This document shows positions 38,813-48,058 of a stretch of DNA of 64,000 nucleotides, one piece after another (the stretch's first letter is position 1; every line of letters begins with the position of its first letter). The notes beneath the pieces are model-generated. The model was not told where the DNA came from, ran no database searches, and saw only the letters and a program-made list of their open reading frames with translations. This DNA comes from Allomuricauda sp. (GTDB taxonomy: Bacteria > Bacteroidota > Bacteroidia > Flavobacteriales > Flavobacteriaceae). The position numbers and the translations under genes are program-made. The DNA lies in contig JASBTQ010000013.1 of the NCBI GenBank assembly GCA_030148335.1, forward strand, positions 37,114-101,113. Direction: 5' to 3'.

Positions 38813-39015
38813 ACTTTAACTTAAAAATTATATATTTAAAGTCTTGGTTAAGTTGCAAGCAACATGCGAAAAAAAAACAGAACATTCAATGACAAAATGA
38901 TTTTTTTTTTAAAGGAATTGTTCACATATTTGTCGCATCCAAAAGCGTCTAACATATCCATAGATGCTGCATCAAAAGTGTTATAGCTAACCAACAAAAA
39001 CAAGGAAAAACTTCT

Positions 39016-40440
39016 ATGAGTGTCACTGCTAATTCCGTATGGAACAACTGTTTGGCTTTTATCCAGGATAACATCCAACCGCAGGCATTCAAGACTTGGT
39101 TCGAGCCCATAAAGCCTATCAAATTAACAGACAAGGCACTCAGCATTCAAGTTCCCAGCAAGTTTTTTTACGAGTGGTTGGAAGAGCATTATGTGAAGCT
39201 TTTGAAGGTGGCCCTGACCCGCGAACTGGGAAGCAGTGCCAAACTCATTTACATCATAAAAATGGAGAACAAGTACGGCAACAAGGAACCGTTCACGGAG
39301 CAGATCCCGAGTTCCAACCGTACCGCGGTCGCACCCCAAGAATTGGATGTGCCGATCACCTCCAAAAGTCCCGAACTCAAGAACCCCTTTGTCATACCCG
39401 GCATCCGGAACATCAAGATAGAGTCCCAACTCAATCCCAATTATAATTTCGACAATTTCCTGGAAGGGGATTCCAACCGTTTGGCAAGATCGGCAGGTAT
39501 GGCCGTGGCCAACAAACCTGGGGGCACTTCCTTCAATCCATTGCTCGTCTTTGGAGGGGTCGGATTGGGAAAGACGCACTTGGCCCATGCCATTGGTGTG
39601 GAGATCAAGGACAAATACCCGGAAAAGACGGTGCTTTATATCTCTGCGGAGAAGTTCACCCAACAATACATTGAATCTGTAAAAAAGAATACCCGAAACG
39701 ATTTCATCCATTTTTATCAGCTGATCGATGTGCTCATCATTGATGATGTGCAGTTCCTCTCTGGCAAATCTGGGACCCAGGACGTGTTCTTTCACATATT
39801 CAACCACTTGCACCAAAACGGCAAGCAAGTGATCCTGACCTCGGACAAGGCGCCCGTGGACATGCAGGACATTGAGCAACGATTGCTTTCCCGTTTCAAA
39901 TGGGGACTGTCCGCCGAGCTCCAAAGCCCAGATTACGAGACCAGGGTTTCCATCCTCAAGAACAAACTGTACAGGGACGGTGTGGAAATGCCCGATGACA
40001 TCATAGACCACGTGGCTCGCAATATCAAGACCAATATCCGCGAACTGGAAGGTGCCATCATTTCCTTGATTGCACAATCTTCCTTCAACAAGCGTGAGGT
40101 CACTTTGGAATTGGCCCAGCAAGTGGTGGAAAAGTTCGTGAAGAACACCAAACGCGAAGTTTCCATTGACTATATCCAAAAAGTGGTCTCTGATTATTTC
40201 GAAATGGATGTGGCCACCCTACAGTCCAAGACCCGGAAACGACACATTGTACAGGCCCGACAACTGGCCATGTTCTTTGCCAAAAAATTCACGAAGGCCT
40301 CCTTGGCCAGCATCGGCTCCCAAATCGGGAAAAGGGACCACGCCACAGTGCTCCATGCCTGCAAAACTGTGGACAATCTGGCCGAAACCGACAAACAGTT
40401 CCGAAAGTACATCGACGACCTGAACAAAAAGTTCAGCTAG
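39016..40440 (+). CDS. dnaA: Chromosomal replication initiator DnaA
   Basis: AAA+ protein that opens oriC. It is 474 aa. Domain I spans residues ~1-85 (WNNCLAFIQDNIQPQAFKTW). The AAA+ core has Walker A GGVGLGKTHLAH at 180-191 and Walker B LIIDDVQFLSGK near 240. Domain IV carries the DnaA signature KRDHATVLHACKTV near residue 440. It is co-directional with a tyrosine phosphatase (19-nt gap) and a methyltransferase. The replication origin itself is not evident nearby. Confidence 0.97.
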   Translation: MSVTANSVWNNCLAFIQDNIQPQAFKTWFEPIKPIKLTDKALSIQVPSKFFYEWLEEHYVKLLKVALTRELGSSAKLIYIIKMENKYGNKEPFTEQIPSSNRTAVAPQELDVPITSKSPELKNPFVIPGIRNIKIESQLNPNYNFDNFLEGDSNRLARSAGMAVANKPGGTSFNPLLVFGGVGLGKTHLAHAIGVEIKDKYPEKTVLYISAEKFTQQYIESVKKNTRNDFIHFYQLIDVLIIDDVQFLSGKSGTQDVFFHIFNHLHQNGKQVILTSDKAPVDMQDIEQRLLSRFKWGLSAELQSPDYETRVSILKNKLYRDGVEMPDDIIDHVARNIKTNIRELEGAIISLIAQSSFNKREVTLELAQQVVEKFVKNTKREVSIDYIQKVVSDYFEMDVATLQSKTRKRHIVQARQLAMFFAKKFTKASLASIGSQIGKRDHATVLHACKTVDNLAETDKQFRKYIDDLNKKFS

Positions 40441-40459
40441 GAACCAATTCCCTTTCTTT

Positions 40460-40912
40460 ATGAAAACCAAAGTCTTGATGGTCTGCTTGGGCAACATTTG
40501 CAGATCACCCTTAGCCGAAGGCATATTGGCATCCAAAGTGGACCCGGACACTGTCTTTGTGGATTCTGCCGGAACTGGGGGATACCACATAGGAAAACCA
40601 CCCGACCGAAGATCTATCGCAGTGGCCCGAAAATATGGGTTGGACATCACCCACCAAAGGTGCCGACAATTTTCCAAAGCGGATTTTGCAGCATTTGACC
40701 TGATCTATGTGATGGACCAAAGCAATTTTTCCAATGTGGCCCGCTTGGCCTCCACAGCCGAAGAGGCCCAAAAGGTAAAACTGTTGTTGGAAGAGGTCAC
40801 ACTGGGCATTTCCGAAGTTCCAGACCCCTATTACGGTGAGGCCGATGGGTTTGAGAATGTATATCAAATGATCGATAGGGCTTGCGAGGCTATTGCCAAA
40901 AAACTAAATTGA
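40460..40912 (+). CDS. Low-molecular-weight protein-tyrosine phosphatase
   Basis: A 150-aa phosphatase with the N-terminal P-loop VCLGNICRSP (Cys9, Arg15) and the general-acid Asp in the late VPDPYYGEADGF motif, both expected for an active enzyme. In Bacteroidota these often lie next to dnaA; the substrate is unknown. It is 19 nt after dnaA and 4 nt before the methyltransferase gene. Confidence 0.93.
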   Translation: MKTKVLMVCLGNICRSPLAEGILASKVDPDTVFVDSAGTGGYHIGKPPDRRSIAVARKYGLDITHQRCRQFSKADFAAFDLIYVMDQSNFSNVARLASTAEEAQKVKLLLEEVTLGISEVPDPYYGEADGFENVYQMIDRACEAIAKKLN

Positions 40913-40916
40913 ACCC

Positions 40917-41645
40917 ATGGAAGAGAACAAACCTGGTTTGGTCGTGGGCAAAGTCTATTTGATCCCCACAACACTCGGAGACAACGCCCCTTTGGAAGTG
41001 ATGCCCATTTCCATTAAGGGCACCATTGAACGCATTGACCACTATATTGTGGAAAACGAGAAAACGGCGCGTCGTTTCATCAAAAGGGTGAGCCCCAGCA
41101 AACCACAGCCCAATCTCTTGATACAGACCCTGAACAAATACACCAATCCGGAAGAGATCCCCTCCTACTTGGATCCCTGCATACACGGTCACGATATCGG
41201 TCTTCTGTCGGAAGCGGGCTGTCCCGGCATAGCCGACCCCGGTGCCGATGTGGTCAAGGTCGCGCATCAAAAGAGGATACAGGTGGTCCCGTTGGTGGGC
41301 CCCTCCTCCATTTTGATGGCCATGATGTCAAGCGGCATGAACGGTCAGAATTTTGCCTTCAATGGATATTTGCCCATAGACAATGCCGAGCGCAAGACCA
41401 TGGTAAAAAACTTGGAAAAGCTGTCCCGTGAAAAAGGTCAGTCGCAGATTTTCATGGAAACCCCTTATCGGAACAACAAACTTCTGAAGGAGCTGCTACG
41501 CATCCTTCAAAAAACCACCCGTCTTTGCATTGCAAGCGACATCACGCTGCCAACGGAGTTCATCCAGACCAAAAGCGTGCACGAATGGGGCGAAATTGAA
41601 CTCGACCTGGACAAAAGGCCCACCATCTATATCATCCAAGCATAA
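40917..41645 (+). CDS. RsmI-like SAM-dependent methyltransferase (tetrapyrrole methylase family)
   Basis: A 242-aa protein of the tetrapyrrole methylase fold. GKVYLIPTTLGDNAPLE resembles the RsmI opening, and LLSEAGCPGIADPGADVV is the SAM-site loop that in RsmI reads SDAGxPxISDPG. RsmI 2'-O-methylates C1402 of 16S rRNA; this shorter Bacteroidota branch may be the equivalent or a paralogue. It ends the dnaA operon at a bidirectional terminator. Confidence 0.83.
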   Translation: MEENKPGLVVGKVYLIPTTLGDNAPLEVMPISIKGTIERIDHYIVENEKTARRFIKRVSPSKPQPNLLIQTLNKYTNPEEIPSYLDPCIHGHDIGLLSEAGCPGIADPGADVVKVAHQKRIQVVPLVGPSSILMAMMSSGMNGQNFAFNGYLPIDNAERKTMVKNLEKLSREKGQSQIFMETPYRNNKLLKELLRILQKTTRLCIASDITLPTEFIQTKSVHEWGEIELDLDKRPTIYIIQA

Positions 41646-41668
41646 AAAAACCCGGAACAGGTCCGGGT
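41644..41668. terminator. Bidirectional terminator between convergent genes
   Basis: A 7-bp perfect stem (ACCCGGA/TCCGGGT) with a 5-nt loop. Seven A on the left make a strong terminator for the minus-strand gene at 41694; T-rich CTCTTATTCTTTT on the right serves the methyltransferase. Confidence 0.82.
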
Positions 41669-41693
41669 CTCTTATTCTTTTCCTTGGTCGTTC

Positions 41694-42347
41694 CTAGACC
41701 TTGGCGTTCTTTTTCTGCTCAATATTGGAAATATCATATCCCGCAAACTTTTTCATGTAGTACGAGATACTACTCCCATAAGCGTCCGTCACATCTTCCT
41801 GTCCATAGGACCGTAGGTATTTCTTGACGTTTCCTGCCCCGGCCAAATGCGCCGCGGCCAAGATTCCTGATTCCGTAACTTGTACACCGGCTATTTTCTT
41901 TCCATTGAAACGCTTGATATCCCTTCGTAAAATCCATTTGTTACGTGCAATATTGGCGGCAAACGCCTTTTCCTGCAATATGGGGTCGTCCAAAAAGGCA
42001 TCCATGTCATAAATGCCCATAAGATTGAGGGTGCTGCCCCCAAACTGGTACTTCCCCAAATAACCCAATGAATTTACTACGTGATATCTGCCCTGGGACT
42101 CTTTGAAGGCAAGTGCCTCCTTGAAACCGTTGTAAGCCTTCCCGAGAAAGGGAGGTACAACCCCTGTTTCACCCACGGACGAAATGGAATCCAGCGGTGC
42201 AAATTGTTCTAGACCTGTCGCTACCTTCAATGAATCGGGAACCTTATAGTCCACCTTTTTCATCAGGGTATAGGAACCAAAACTTGTCAAAACTACGATC
42301 ATGGCAAGATGTAGAACGAAACCTATCCATCTCTTCATAATGTTCAT
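41694..42347 (-). CDS. Secreted lysozyme-like (transglycosylase-fold) protein
   Basis: A 217-aa protein with an N-terminal membrane/signal segment (residues ~6-25). The mature part contains EALAFKESQGRYHVVNSLGYLGKYQFG, which resembles the catalytic helix and loop of lysozyme-like/SLT folds with Glu83 as candidate acid, then AAHLAGAGNVKKYL like the late SLT alanine-rich motif. I infer a peptidoglycan-active or cell-wall-binding role. It is near mltG but separated by 151 bp with an inverted repeat. A start three codons later is equally possible. Confidence 0.65.
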   Translation of the reverse strand: MNIMKRWIGFVLHLAMIVVLTSFGSYTLMKKVDYKVPDSLKVATGLEQFAPLDSISSVGETGVVPPFLGKAYNGFKEALAFKESQGRYHVVNSLGYLGKYQFGGSTLNLMGIYDMDAFLDDPILQEKAFAANIARNKWILRRDIKRFNGKKIAGVQVTESGILAAAHLAGAGNVKKYLRSYGQEDVTDAYGSSISYYMKKFAGYDISNIEQKKNAKV

Positions 42348-42412
42348 ATTTGTGATCTCGATACTATATACGTATCAAAAATCAATTTGGCCGGCAAATA
42401 TAGGGGGAGTTC

Positions 42413-42473
42413 ATTTAACGGGTTGGCTAAAGCTCCTAAGATTTTCTTAAATGAGGCTTAAAATCCGTTAAAT
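42413..42473. repeat. Inverted repeat between mltG and the lysozyme-like gene
   Basis: ATTTAACGG and CCGTTAAAT are perfect 9-bp complements 43 nt apart. They sit between two minus-strand genes and may be an operator pair or an RNA stem. Confidence 0.4.
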
Positions 42474-42498
42474 AGATGAATATCAACGACGAAGAACG

Positions 42499-43542
42499 TT
42501 ATCTGATCACTTTCTGCTCATTCAACCATCGGGTGTACTGTACCTTATTTCGGTTGTGTTGCGCCAAGGTTTTGGCAAAAATATGGTATCCGAAGTTGGA
42601 AACGTCCGCCACAAAATAGAGATAATCGTGCTTTTCAGGGTTCAAAACAGCATCTATGGAAGAGATGTCTGGCATGGTGATGGGCCCCGGTGGAATGCCC
42701 GCATACTTATAGGTATTGTAGGGCGAATCCATTTCCAGATCTCGATAAAGCACCCGCTTGATGATGGTGTCGTAATTGCCCGTTTCTTTTTTGATGGCAT
42801 AGATGACCGTAGGGTCGGCCTGCAAAAGCATCCCTCGTTTCACCCTGTTCAGATATACCCCGGCAACCCGTGGCCGCTCATCGGCCTTCACGGTCTCTTT
42901 TTGCACAATGGCCGCCAAAGCGGTGACCTCATTGGGGGTAAGTCCCAATTTTTCTGCTTTTTTCTTTCGTTCTTCGTTCCAAAACCTATCGTACTCCGTC
43001 CACATCCGCTCCCGAAAACCTTCTGCGTTCGTATTCCAGAAAAATTCATAGGTATTGGGCAGGTACATGCCGAGCTTACTGTCCTCATCAAAATGGGACG
43101 CCTTCAAAAAAGCGGGGTCGTTGAATGCTTGTAACAGTGAAAGACTGTCCGCTTCAATCTGTTCTGCTATCCTTCCAGCCAACAATGGCAATGATTCTTG
43201 GTTGTTGAAAGAAACCCGCACGGGGAGATTGGCACTACGAAGGGTATTGATGATCTCGTTGTTGTTCATCCCTTTTTTCAGGGCGTATTTGCCCGGTTTC
43301 ACATTGGTAGTGTATCCCTTGCGACGGGCAACGGCCTCAAAACTGGAAAGGTCCTTCAACAAAGGTTCCAACGAGGTCCTTACATCGGTGAAAATAGCAT
43401 TGGAAGGAATGTACACATAGGCTTCCTCATTGTTGAACTGGGTGTTCGGGCTAAAAATGGCGCTATAGATTTGGTAGGCAACAACGCCACAGACCAAAAT
43501 TCCCAAAATGGCTACTGCCCACAAGATTTTTTTAAGATACAT
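42499..43542 (-). CDS. mltG: Endolytic murein transglycosylase MltG (YceG)
   Basis: Inner-membrane enzyme that cuts nascent glycan strands and sets their length. It is 347 aa: one N-terminal helix (residues ~6-27), LysM-like segment, then the YceG domain with LPNTYEFFWNT, catalytic Glu216 in AAIVQKETVKADE, and VAGVYLNRVKRGMLLQADPTVIYA. It overlaps the upstream GNAT gene by 11 bp, forming a dapF-GNAT-mltG operon that links diaminopimelate supply with wall processing. Confidence 0.95.
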   Translation of the reverse strand: MYLKKILWAVAILGILVCGVVAYQIYSAIFSPNTQFNNEEAYVYIPSNAIFTDVRTSLEPLLKDLSSFEAVARRKGYTTNVKPGKYALKKGMNNNEIINTLRSANLPVRVSFNNQESLPLLAGRIAEQIEADSLSLLQAFNDPAFLKASHFDEDSKLGMYLPNTYEFFWNTNAEGFRERMWTEYDRFWNEERKKKAEKLGLTPNEVTALAAIVQKETVKADERPRVAGVYLNRVKRGMLLQADPTVIYAIKKETGNYDTIIKRVLYRDLEMDSPYNTYKYAGIPPGPITMPDISSIDAVLNPEKHDYLYFVADVSNFGYHIFAKTLAQHNRNKVQYTRWLNEQKVIR

Positions 43543-44065
43543 CCGAATTTATCTTTTGAAACATGATTTCATTCTTGAACCCTGAACTGGTTCTTATCCA
43601 TTCCTTTTTTACGCCGATGGGGACAAAGCCCATTTTCTCAAAGAGGTGGATACTGGCCTCATTGTCCTCCAAAATATTGGCGTACAATTGATGAAGGTCC
43701 AAAGTGGAAAAAGCATAATCACACAAGAGGGACAATGCTTCAGCACCCAAGCCCTTGTTCCGGTCATCTGGGTTGGTGATCACAATGCCAATGCCCGCCC
43801 TTTGGTGCTTGGGGTCAAAATCGAACAGGTCTATCAAACCGATGCATTCCTGGTCCGCCTTGCAAATGCACAGACGAAGCTGTTTCACTTCGTAGATGTC
43901 CCGATGGGCATTCTCCAGATATAATTGGAGCACTTTTTTGGAATAGGGTTTCAACGTTCCACTGATCTCCCAAATGGCCGTATCATTCTCCAGTTCGTAC
44001 AAAAAGTCCAGATCTGTGGGCTCCAACGCCCTGAGTTGGACTTGTTTTCCTTTTAGATTGAGCAT
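43532..44065 (-). CDS. GNAT-family acetyltransferase (RimJ/RimL-like)
   Basis: A 177-aa acetyltransferase. It opens with VQLRALEPTDLDFLYELEND, has the CoA-loop block NPDDRNKGLGAEALSLL near residue 105 and EASIHLFEKMGFVPIG near 145, the layout of RimJ/RimL/SpeG proteins. The substrate is unknown. It overlaps dapF by 13 bp and mltG by 11 bp, so its expression is tied to cell-wall genes. Confidence 0.87.
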   Translation of the reverse strand: MLNLKGKQVQLRALEPTDLDFLYELENDTAIWEISGTLKPYSKKVLQLYLENAHRDIYEVKQLRLCICKADQECIGLIDLFDFDPKHQRAGIGIVITNPDDRNKGLGAEALSLLCDYAFSTLDLHQLYANILEDNEASIHLFEKMGFVPIGVKKEWIRTSSGFKNEIMFQKINSDVS

Positions 44066-44835
44066 TCCACTTCTCCTTTAAACACTTGATCGGCAGGGCC
44101 TTTGAGGAATACATTGGTATATGTTCCGCCCTGCTCTTCAAAACTGATGGTCAAATCCCCGCCCAGCGTCTTGATGTTGACGTTGTTGGCGTTTGTTTTC
44201 CCCGAGCTGTGCATTGCCAAGGCCACTGCGGTGACCCCGGTGCCACAGGAAAGGGTCTCATCTTCCACTCCCCTTTCATAGGTCCGCACCCGGAAGATGT
44301 CATCGTTCAATTGCTCCACAAAATTGATGTTGCTGCCCGATTGTCCATACAATCCGTAGCGAAGTTTTTTTCCTTCCTTATATACATCAAAATGTTCCAG
44401 GTCTTTTACCAGTTGCACATGGTGGGGAGATCCCGTGTTCAGGAAACTGTAATTGCCCTTTTCGTGGATCTCATTCACATCCACCATTTTAAGATTCACG
44501 ATATTGCCGTCCACATGGGCATGGTGCAATCCGTCCACGGCATTGAAAACTGCTTCTTTCCCCACAACACCCAAATGGTTGGCAAAGGCCACCAAGCACC
44601 TGCCTCCATTGCCACACATGCTGCCTTCGGCTCCATCGGCATTGAAATAGACCATCCGAAAATCCGACATTTTGTCATTTTCAAGAAGGAGAAGGCCATC
44701 GGCCCCTATGCCAAAGCGTCTATCGCACAGGTGGGCCACCAAAGTGGTATTGTTTTTGGGAAAAGTATGCTGACGATTGTCCATAACGACAAAATCGTTC
44801 CCTGTTCCTTGGTATTTAAAAAACTGCAGTTTCAT
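44053..44835 (-). CDS. dapF: Diaminopimelate epimerase
   Basis: Converts LL- to meso-diaminopimelate for lysine and peptidoglycan. It is 260 aa with the two catalytic cysteines in their classic settings: Cys74 in GSMCGNGGRC and Cys197 in LSCGTGVTAVA. The opening KYQGTGNDFVVMDN is also typical. A perfect -7 box precedes the start by 17 nt; it heads the GNAT-mltG operon and is divergent from the Do protease gene. Confidence 0.96.
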   Translation of the reverse strand: MKLQFFKYQGTGNDFVVMDNRQHTFPKNNTTLVAHLCDRRFGIGADGLLLLENDKMSDFRMVYFNADGAEGSMCGNGGRCLVAFANHLGVVGKEAVFNAVDGLHHAHVDGNIVNLKMVDVNEIHEKGNYSFLNTGSPHHVQLVKDLEHFDVYKEGKKLRYGLYGQSGSNINFVEQLNDDIFRVRTYERGVEDETLSCGTGVTAVALAMHSSGKTNANNVNIKTLGGDLTISFEEQGGTYTNVFLKGPADQVFKGEVECSI

Positions 44836-44852
44836 GATTGCTTACAAAGCAA

Positions 44853-44860
44853 CAAATATA
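44853..44860 (-). promoter_or_regulatory. -7 promoter box of dapF
   Basis: The minus strand reads TATATTTG, a perfect TAnnTTTG, giving a leader of about 15 nt. Confidence 0.65.
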
Positions 44861-44876
44861 GCGTATTCTTTAAGGA

Positions 44877-44884
44877 TATTTTTG
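44877..44884 (+). promoter_or_regulatory. -7 promoter box of the Do-like protease gene
   Basis: TATTTTTG, back to back with the dapF box and 16 bp from it, so the two promoters diverge from a shared short region. The leader would be about 83 nt. Confidence 0.6.
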
Positions 44885-44969
44885 CAGTTAAAACAGCGTT
44901 AAACAGGCCAAGCAAAAAATGCAATTCTTTTAAATTTGTTAAAGCTAAATGTTAAATACGTATTGAATT

Positions 44970-46364
44970 ATGAAGAGAATAGCCAATTTATTCATCGTAT
45001 CCCTTTTCGCAGGTGCCATCACATTGGGTGCCTACAAATTGTTTTTTGAAAAGGAGAATTATAAATGGGTAGCCGCTGGACAGGAAATGCCCTTTGTGGC
45101 TACCAGCAACATGCCCACCTCTGCCAAAGGGGCTGGCATCAATGAAGTGGATTTTACCTTGGCAGCCGAAAAAACGGTCAATGCGGTGGTACACGTGAAA
45201 AACCTGACCATAAGCAAAGGCCCAAGTAGCCTTTCCGATTTTTTCTATGGATTTGAACGCCAACAAGTTCCCCAAGTAGGAACGGGATCGGGAGTTATCA
45301 TTTCCCCGGATGGTTACATTGTCACCAACAACCACGTGATTGCCAACTCCAGCCAATTGGAAGTGACCCTGAACAACAACAGGACCTATAAAGCTGAACT
45401 CATCGGCACCGATTCTGATTCCGATATCGCCCTGCTGAAGGTGGATACCGAAGAGGCCCTGCCCTATTTGGCCTTCGGGGATTCTGACAATGCCAAGATC
45501 GGGGAGTGGGTACTTGCCGTAGGGAACCCATTCAACTTGACCTCTACCGTAACGGCAGGAATCGTAAGTGCCAAGGCAAGGTCATTGTCGATGGGATCAC
45601 AATCTTTTATACAGACCGATGCTGCCGTAAATCCCGGTAACAGTGGTGGTGCCCTTGTGAACACCAACGGTGACCTGATCGGGATCAATACCGCCATTAC
45701 CTCACAGACCGGTTCCTATGTGGGCTATGCCTTTGCCGTGCCCAGTAACATTGCCAAAAAGGTTGTGGAGGACATCATGGAGTTTGGCAACGTACAAAAA
45801 GGTCTTTTGGGGATTTCTGCGGCAAACATAAATTCCCGTGAAGCTATTGAAAGAGGTCTAGACCAATTGGAAGGGGTATATGTTGCTGGGGTCGAAGAAG
45901 AATCCGGTGCATCCGAGGCTGGGCTTCAGGAAGGGGACATCATCAAGCAAGTGGACAACATTTCCATCCATAAATTCGCCGAACTCAACGGTTATCTTTC
46001 CTCCAAAAGACCGGGCGACATTGTAGAGGTGACCGTGGACCGAGATGGAAAGAGCCTTGTCAAAAATGTCACGCTCAAGGAACAACAGTCCGTTAGACTT
46101 CCCGCAACCGGTTTTGTGGTGAAAAACCTGTCCAAAGAGGACAAAAAGAAATTCGGAGTCTCCAAGGGCGTCAAAATTACGGATGTTCCCGAAGGGTACG
46201 GTAGATACCAATTGAAGGGCAAAGTCATCATTGAACTGGATGGTGAAGAAATCAACAATATTAATGATGCCGAAGATCTTTTTGGAAAGATCTCGAGGTA
46301 CGACAGGACCAGTTTCACCATGATCAATGAAAATGGGGAAAAAGAACACATGATCCTTCAATAA
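44970..46364 (+). CDS. Do/DegQ-family periplasmic serine endoprotease
   Basis: Periplasmic quality-control protease/chaperone of 464 aa. An N-terminal signal anchor covers residues ~3-25. The trypsin-like triad is complete: His122 in TNNHVIAN, Asp152 in SDIALLKV and Ser225 in NPGNSGGAL. Two PDZ domains follow, the first near residues 265-360 (GLLGISAANINSREA, GASEAGLQEGDIIKQVD) and a shorter one at the end. Stress induction is usual for this family, but no sigma-E-like site is recognised. A strong terminator follows. Confidence 0.95.
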   Translation: MKRIANLFIVSLFAGAITLGAYKLFFEKENYKWVAAGQEMPFVATSNMPTSAKGAGINEVDFTLAAEKTVNAVVHVKNLTISKGPSSLSDFFYGFERQQVPQVGTGSGVIISPDGYIVTNNHVIANSSQLEVTLNNNRTYKAELIGTDSDSDIALLKVDTEEALPYLAFGDSDNAKIGEWVLAVGNPFNLTSTVTAGIVSAKARSLSMGSQSFIQTDAAVNPGNSGGALVNTNGDLIGINTAITSQTGSYVGYAFAVPSNIAKKVVEDIMEFGNVQKGLLGISAANINSREAIERGLDQLEGVYVAGVEEESGASEAGLQEGDIIKQVDNISIHKFAELNGYLSSKRPGDIVEVTVDRDGKSLVKNVTLKEQQSVRLPATGFVVKNLSKEDKKKFGVSKGVKITDVPEGYGRYQLKGKVIIELDGEEINNINDAEDLFGKISRYDRTSFTMINENGEKEHMILQ

Positions 46365-46386
46365 AAAGTGCTGAAAAAACACTTGA

Positions 46387-46417
46387 AAGCACCCTGAAAA
46401 TGGGTGCTTTTTATTTT
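46387..46417 (+). terminator. Terminator of the Do-like protease gene
   Basis: An 8-bp stem (AAGCACCC/GGGTGCTT) with a 7-nt loop and a TTTTATTTTT tail, 22 nt after the stop. Confidence 0.88.
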
Positions 46418-46493
46418 TCAAATTCTTTTACGAAAACGTTTGAAATATCTAATTTAGCCGAAAAATAAACCCTCAGTACTGCAACCTATTTCC

Positions 46494-47942
46494 ATGAACA
46501 ACATTACATCTTACGAAAAAGAGCTTGCCTTTCAGGCAGATAGAAGAAAAGCGACCACAGAATTCATCAAGATCATCAGTGACCTCTGGTATGACAAATC
46601 CATTGAGGTGGTCCTGTTCAGAAACCAGGTCATCGATAAGAATGTCAGTGACATTATCAACCTGCACGAATATGCGGGGGAATTTGTACAGAAACCCATC
46701 TCCATTTTTGATTCCGTGGAGATTTTGAGGGCCATCAACGACATCAACCTGCCCCCTGCGAAGCTGGACATTGGAAAATTGACCTACGAGTACCATTCGG
46801 ATGACAACAACCATCTCAACGTCAAGGCGTTTGTGGTCGAAAAATTAAAAGATGCCCAACATACCAAGGAAATCAAGCCCAAGGATGTAGTATTGTATGG
46901 TTTTGGCAGGATCGGGAGGCTCGTGGCCCGGGAACTCATGGCCAAGACAGGCCGGGGAAGCCAGCTGCGCTTAAGGGCCGTAGTGGTAAGGGACGAACTG
47001 ACAGAAGAAATCCTGGAAAAAAGGGCAGCTTTGCTCAAAACCGATTCGGTGCATGGACAGTTTACGGGCACTGTGGATGTGGACGCCCAAAATCAGGCAT
47101 TGATCATCAACGGGACCACTGTGAAGTTTATCCGTGCCAATAAACCCGAGGACATTGATTACACGGCTTATGGAATCTATAATGCCCTTATTATAGACAA
47201 TACAGGGGCTTTCCGCGACAAAGAGGCCCTTTCGAGGCATCTGGAGTCCAAAGGAGCCGGGAAGGTCCTGCTCACCGCACCGGGCAAGGAAGTCCCCAAT
47301 ATCGTGCATGGGGTAAACCACAAAAACTTTGACCCGGACAAGACCAAAATCTATTCCGCTGCTTCCTGCACCACCAATGCCATTACACCTATCCTGAAAG
47401 TAATCGAAGATTCGCTTGGCATACGAAAAGGGCATTTGGAGACCATCCACGCCTACACCAACGACCAGAACTTGGTGGACAATATGCACAGCAAATACCG
47501 TAGGGGCCGTGCCGCTGCACTCAATATGGTGATCACGGAAACCGGTGCCGGTCCTGCCGTGGCAAAGGCATTGCCCTCATTGAAAGGCAAGTTGACTTCA
47601 AATGCGATCAGGGTGCCCGTACCCAATGGCTCCTTGGCCATTCTCCATTTGGAGGTCAAGAACAAGACCACTGCGGAAAGCATCAATACCATCCTGAAAA
47701 AGTATGCCCTCGAAGGGGATTTGGTGGAACAGATCAAATATTCCCTGAGCAATGAGTTGGTGTCCTCTGATATTGTGGGCACCTCCGCCCCATCCATCTA
47801 TGACAGCAAGGCGACCATAGTTTCCGCCGATGGAAAAAGTGTGGTGCTGTATGTGTGGTATGACAATGAGTATGGGTATTCCCACCAAGTGATCCGGCTT
47901 GCAAAATATATTGCCAAAGTAAGGCGTTATACGTATTATTAA
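46494..47942 (+). CDS. Glyceraldehyde-3-phosphate dehydrogenase, long form
   Basis: A 482-aa GAPDH, about 145 residues longer than the glycolytic enzyme because of an N-terminal helical extension (residues 1-130). The NAD-binding GFGRIGR is at about 136-142 and the catalytic Cys near residue 292 in SAASCTTNAITP. TGAGPAVAKALPSLKGKL and WYDNEYGYSHQ also match GAPDH. Long forms occur in Bacteroidota and gamma-proteobacteria and are often considered gluconeogenic; direction cannot be told here. It is monocistronic. Confidence 0.92.
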   Translation: MNNITSYEKELAFQADRRKATTEFIKIISDLWYDKSIEVVLFRNQVIDKNVSDIINLHEYAGEFVQKPISIFDSVEILRAINDINLPPAKLDIGKLTYEYHSDDNNHLNVKAFVVEKLKDAQHTKEIKPKDVVLYGFGRIGRLVARELMAKTGRGSQLRLRAVVVRDELTEEILEKRAALLKTDSVHGQFTGTVDVDAQNQALIINGTTVKFIRANKPEDIDYTAYGIYNALIIDNTGAFRDKEALSRHLESKGAGKVLLTAPGKEVPNIVHGVNHKNFDPDKTKIYSAASCTTNAITPILKVIEDSLGIRKGHLETIHAYTNDQNLVDNMHSKYRRGRAAALNMVITETGAGPAVAKALPSLKGKLTSNAIRVPVPNGSLAILHLEVKNKTTAESINTILKKYALEGDLVEQIKYSLSNELVSSDIVGTSAPSIYDSKATIVSADGKSVVLYVWYDNEYGYSHQVIRLAKYIAKVRRYTYY

Positions 47943-48058
47943 TGATTGCACACAGGTGTAGATACGTCCGGTAAACAGGTTTTTCTTTTGATTTTTGGTT
48001 TATTGGTGTAATTTCGCCCTACCCTTAATCTAAATTTAATACGAGAACACTATTGACC

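Noticed and set aside
38813..39015. Possible replication origin upstream of dnaA
   Set aside because: The spacer is very A+T-rich, but I found no cluster of TTATNCACA boxes. One perfect TTATCCACA occurs at 7520-7528, inside the DUF6503 gene, and a single box is expected by chance.
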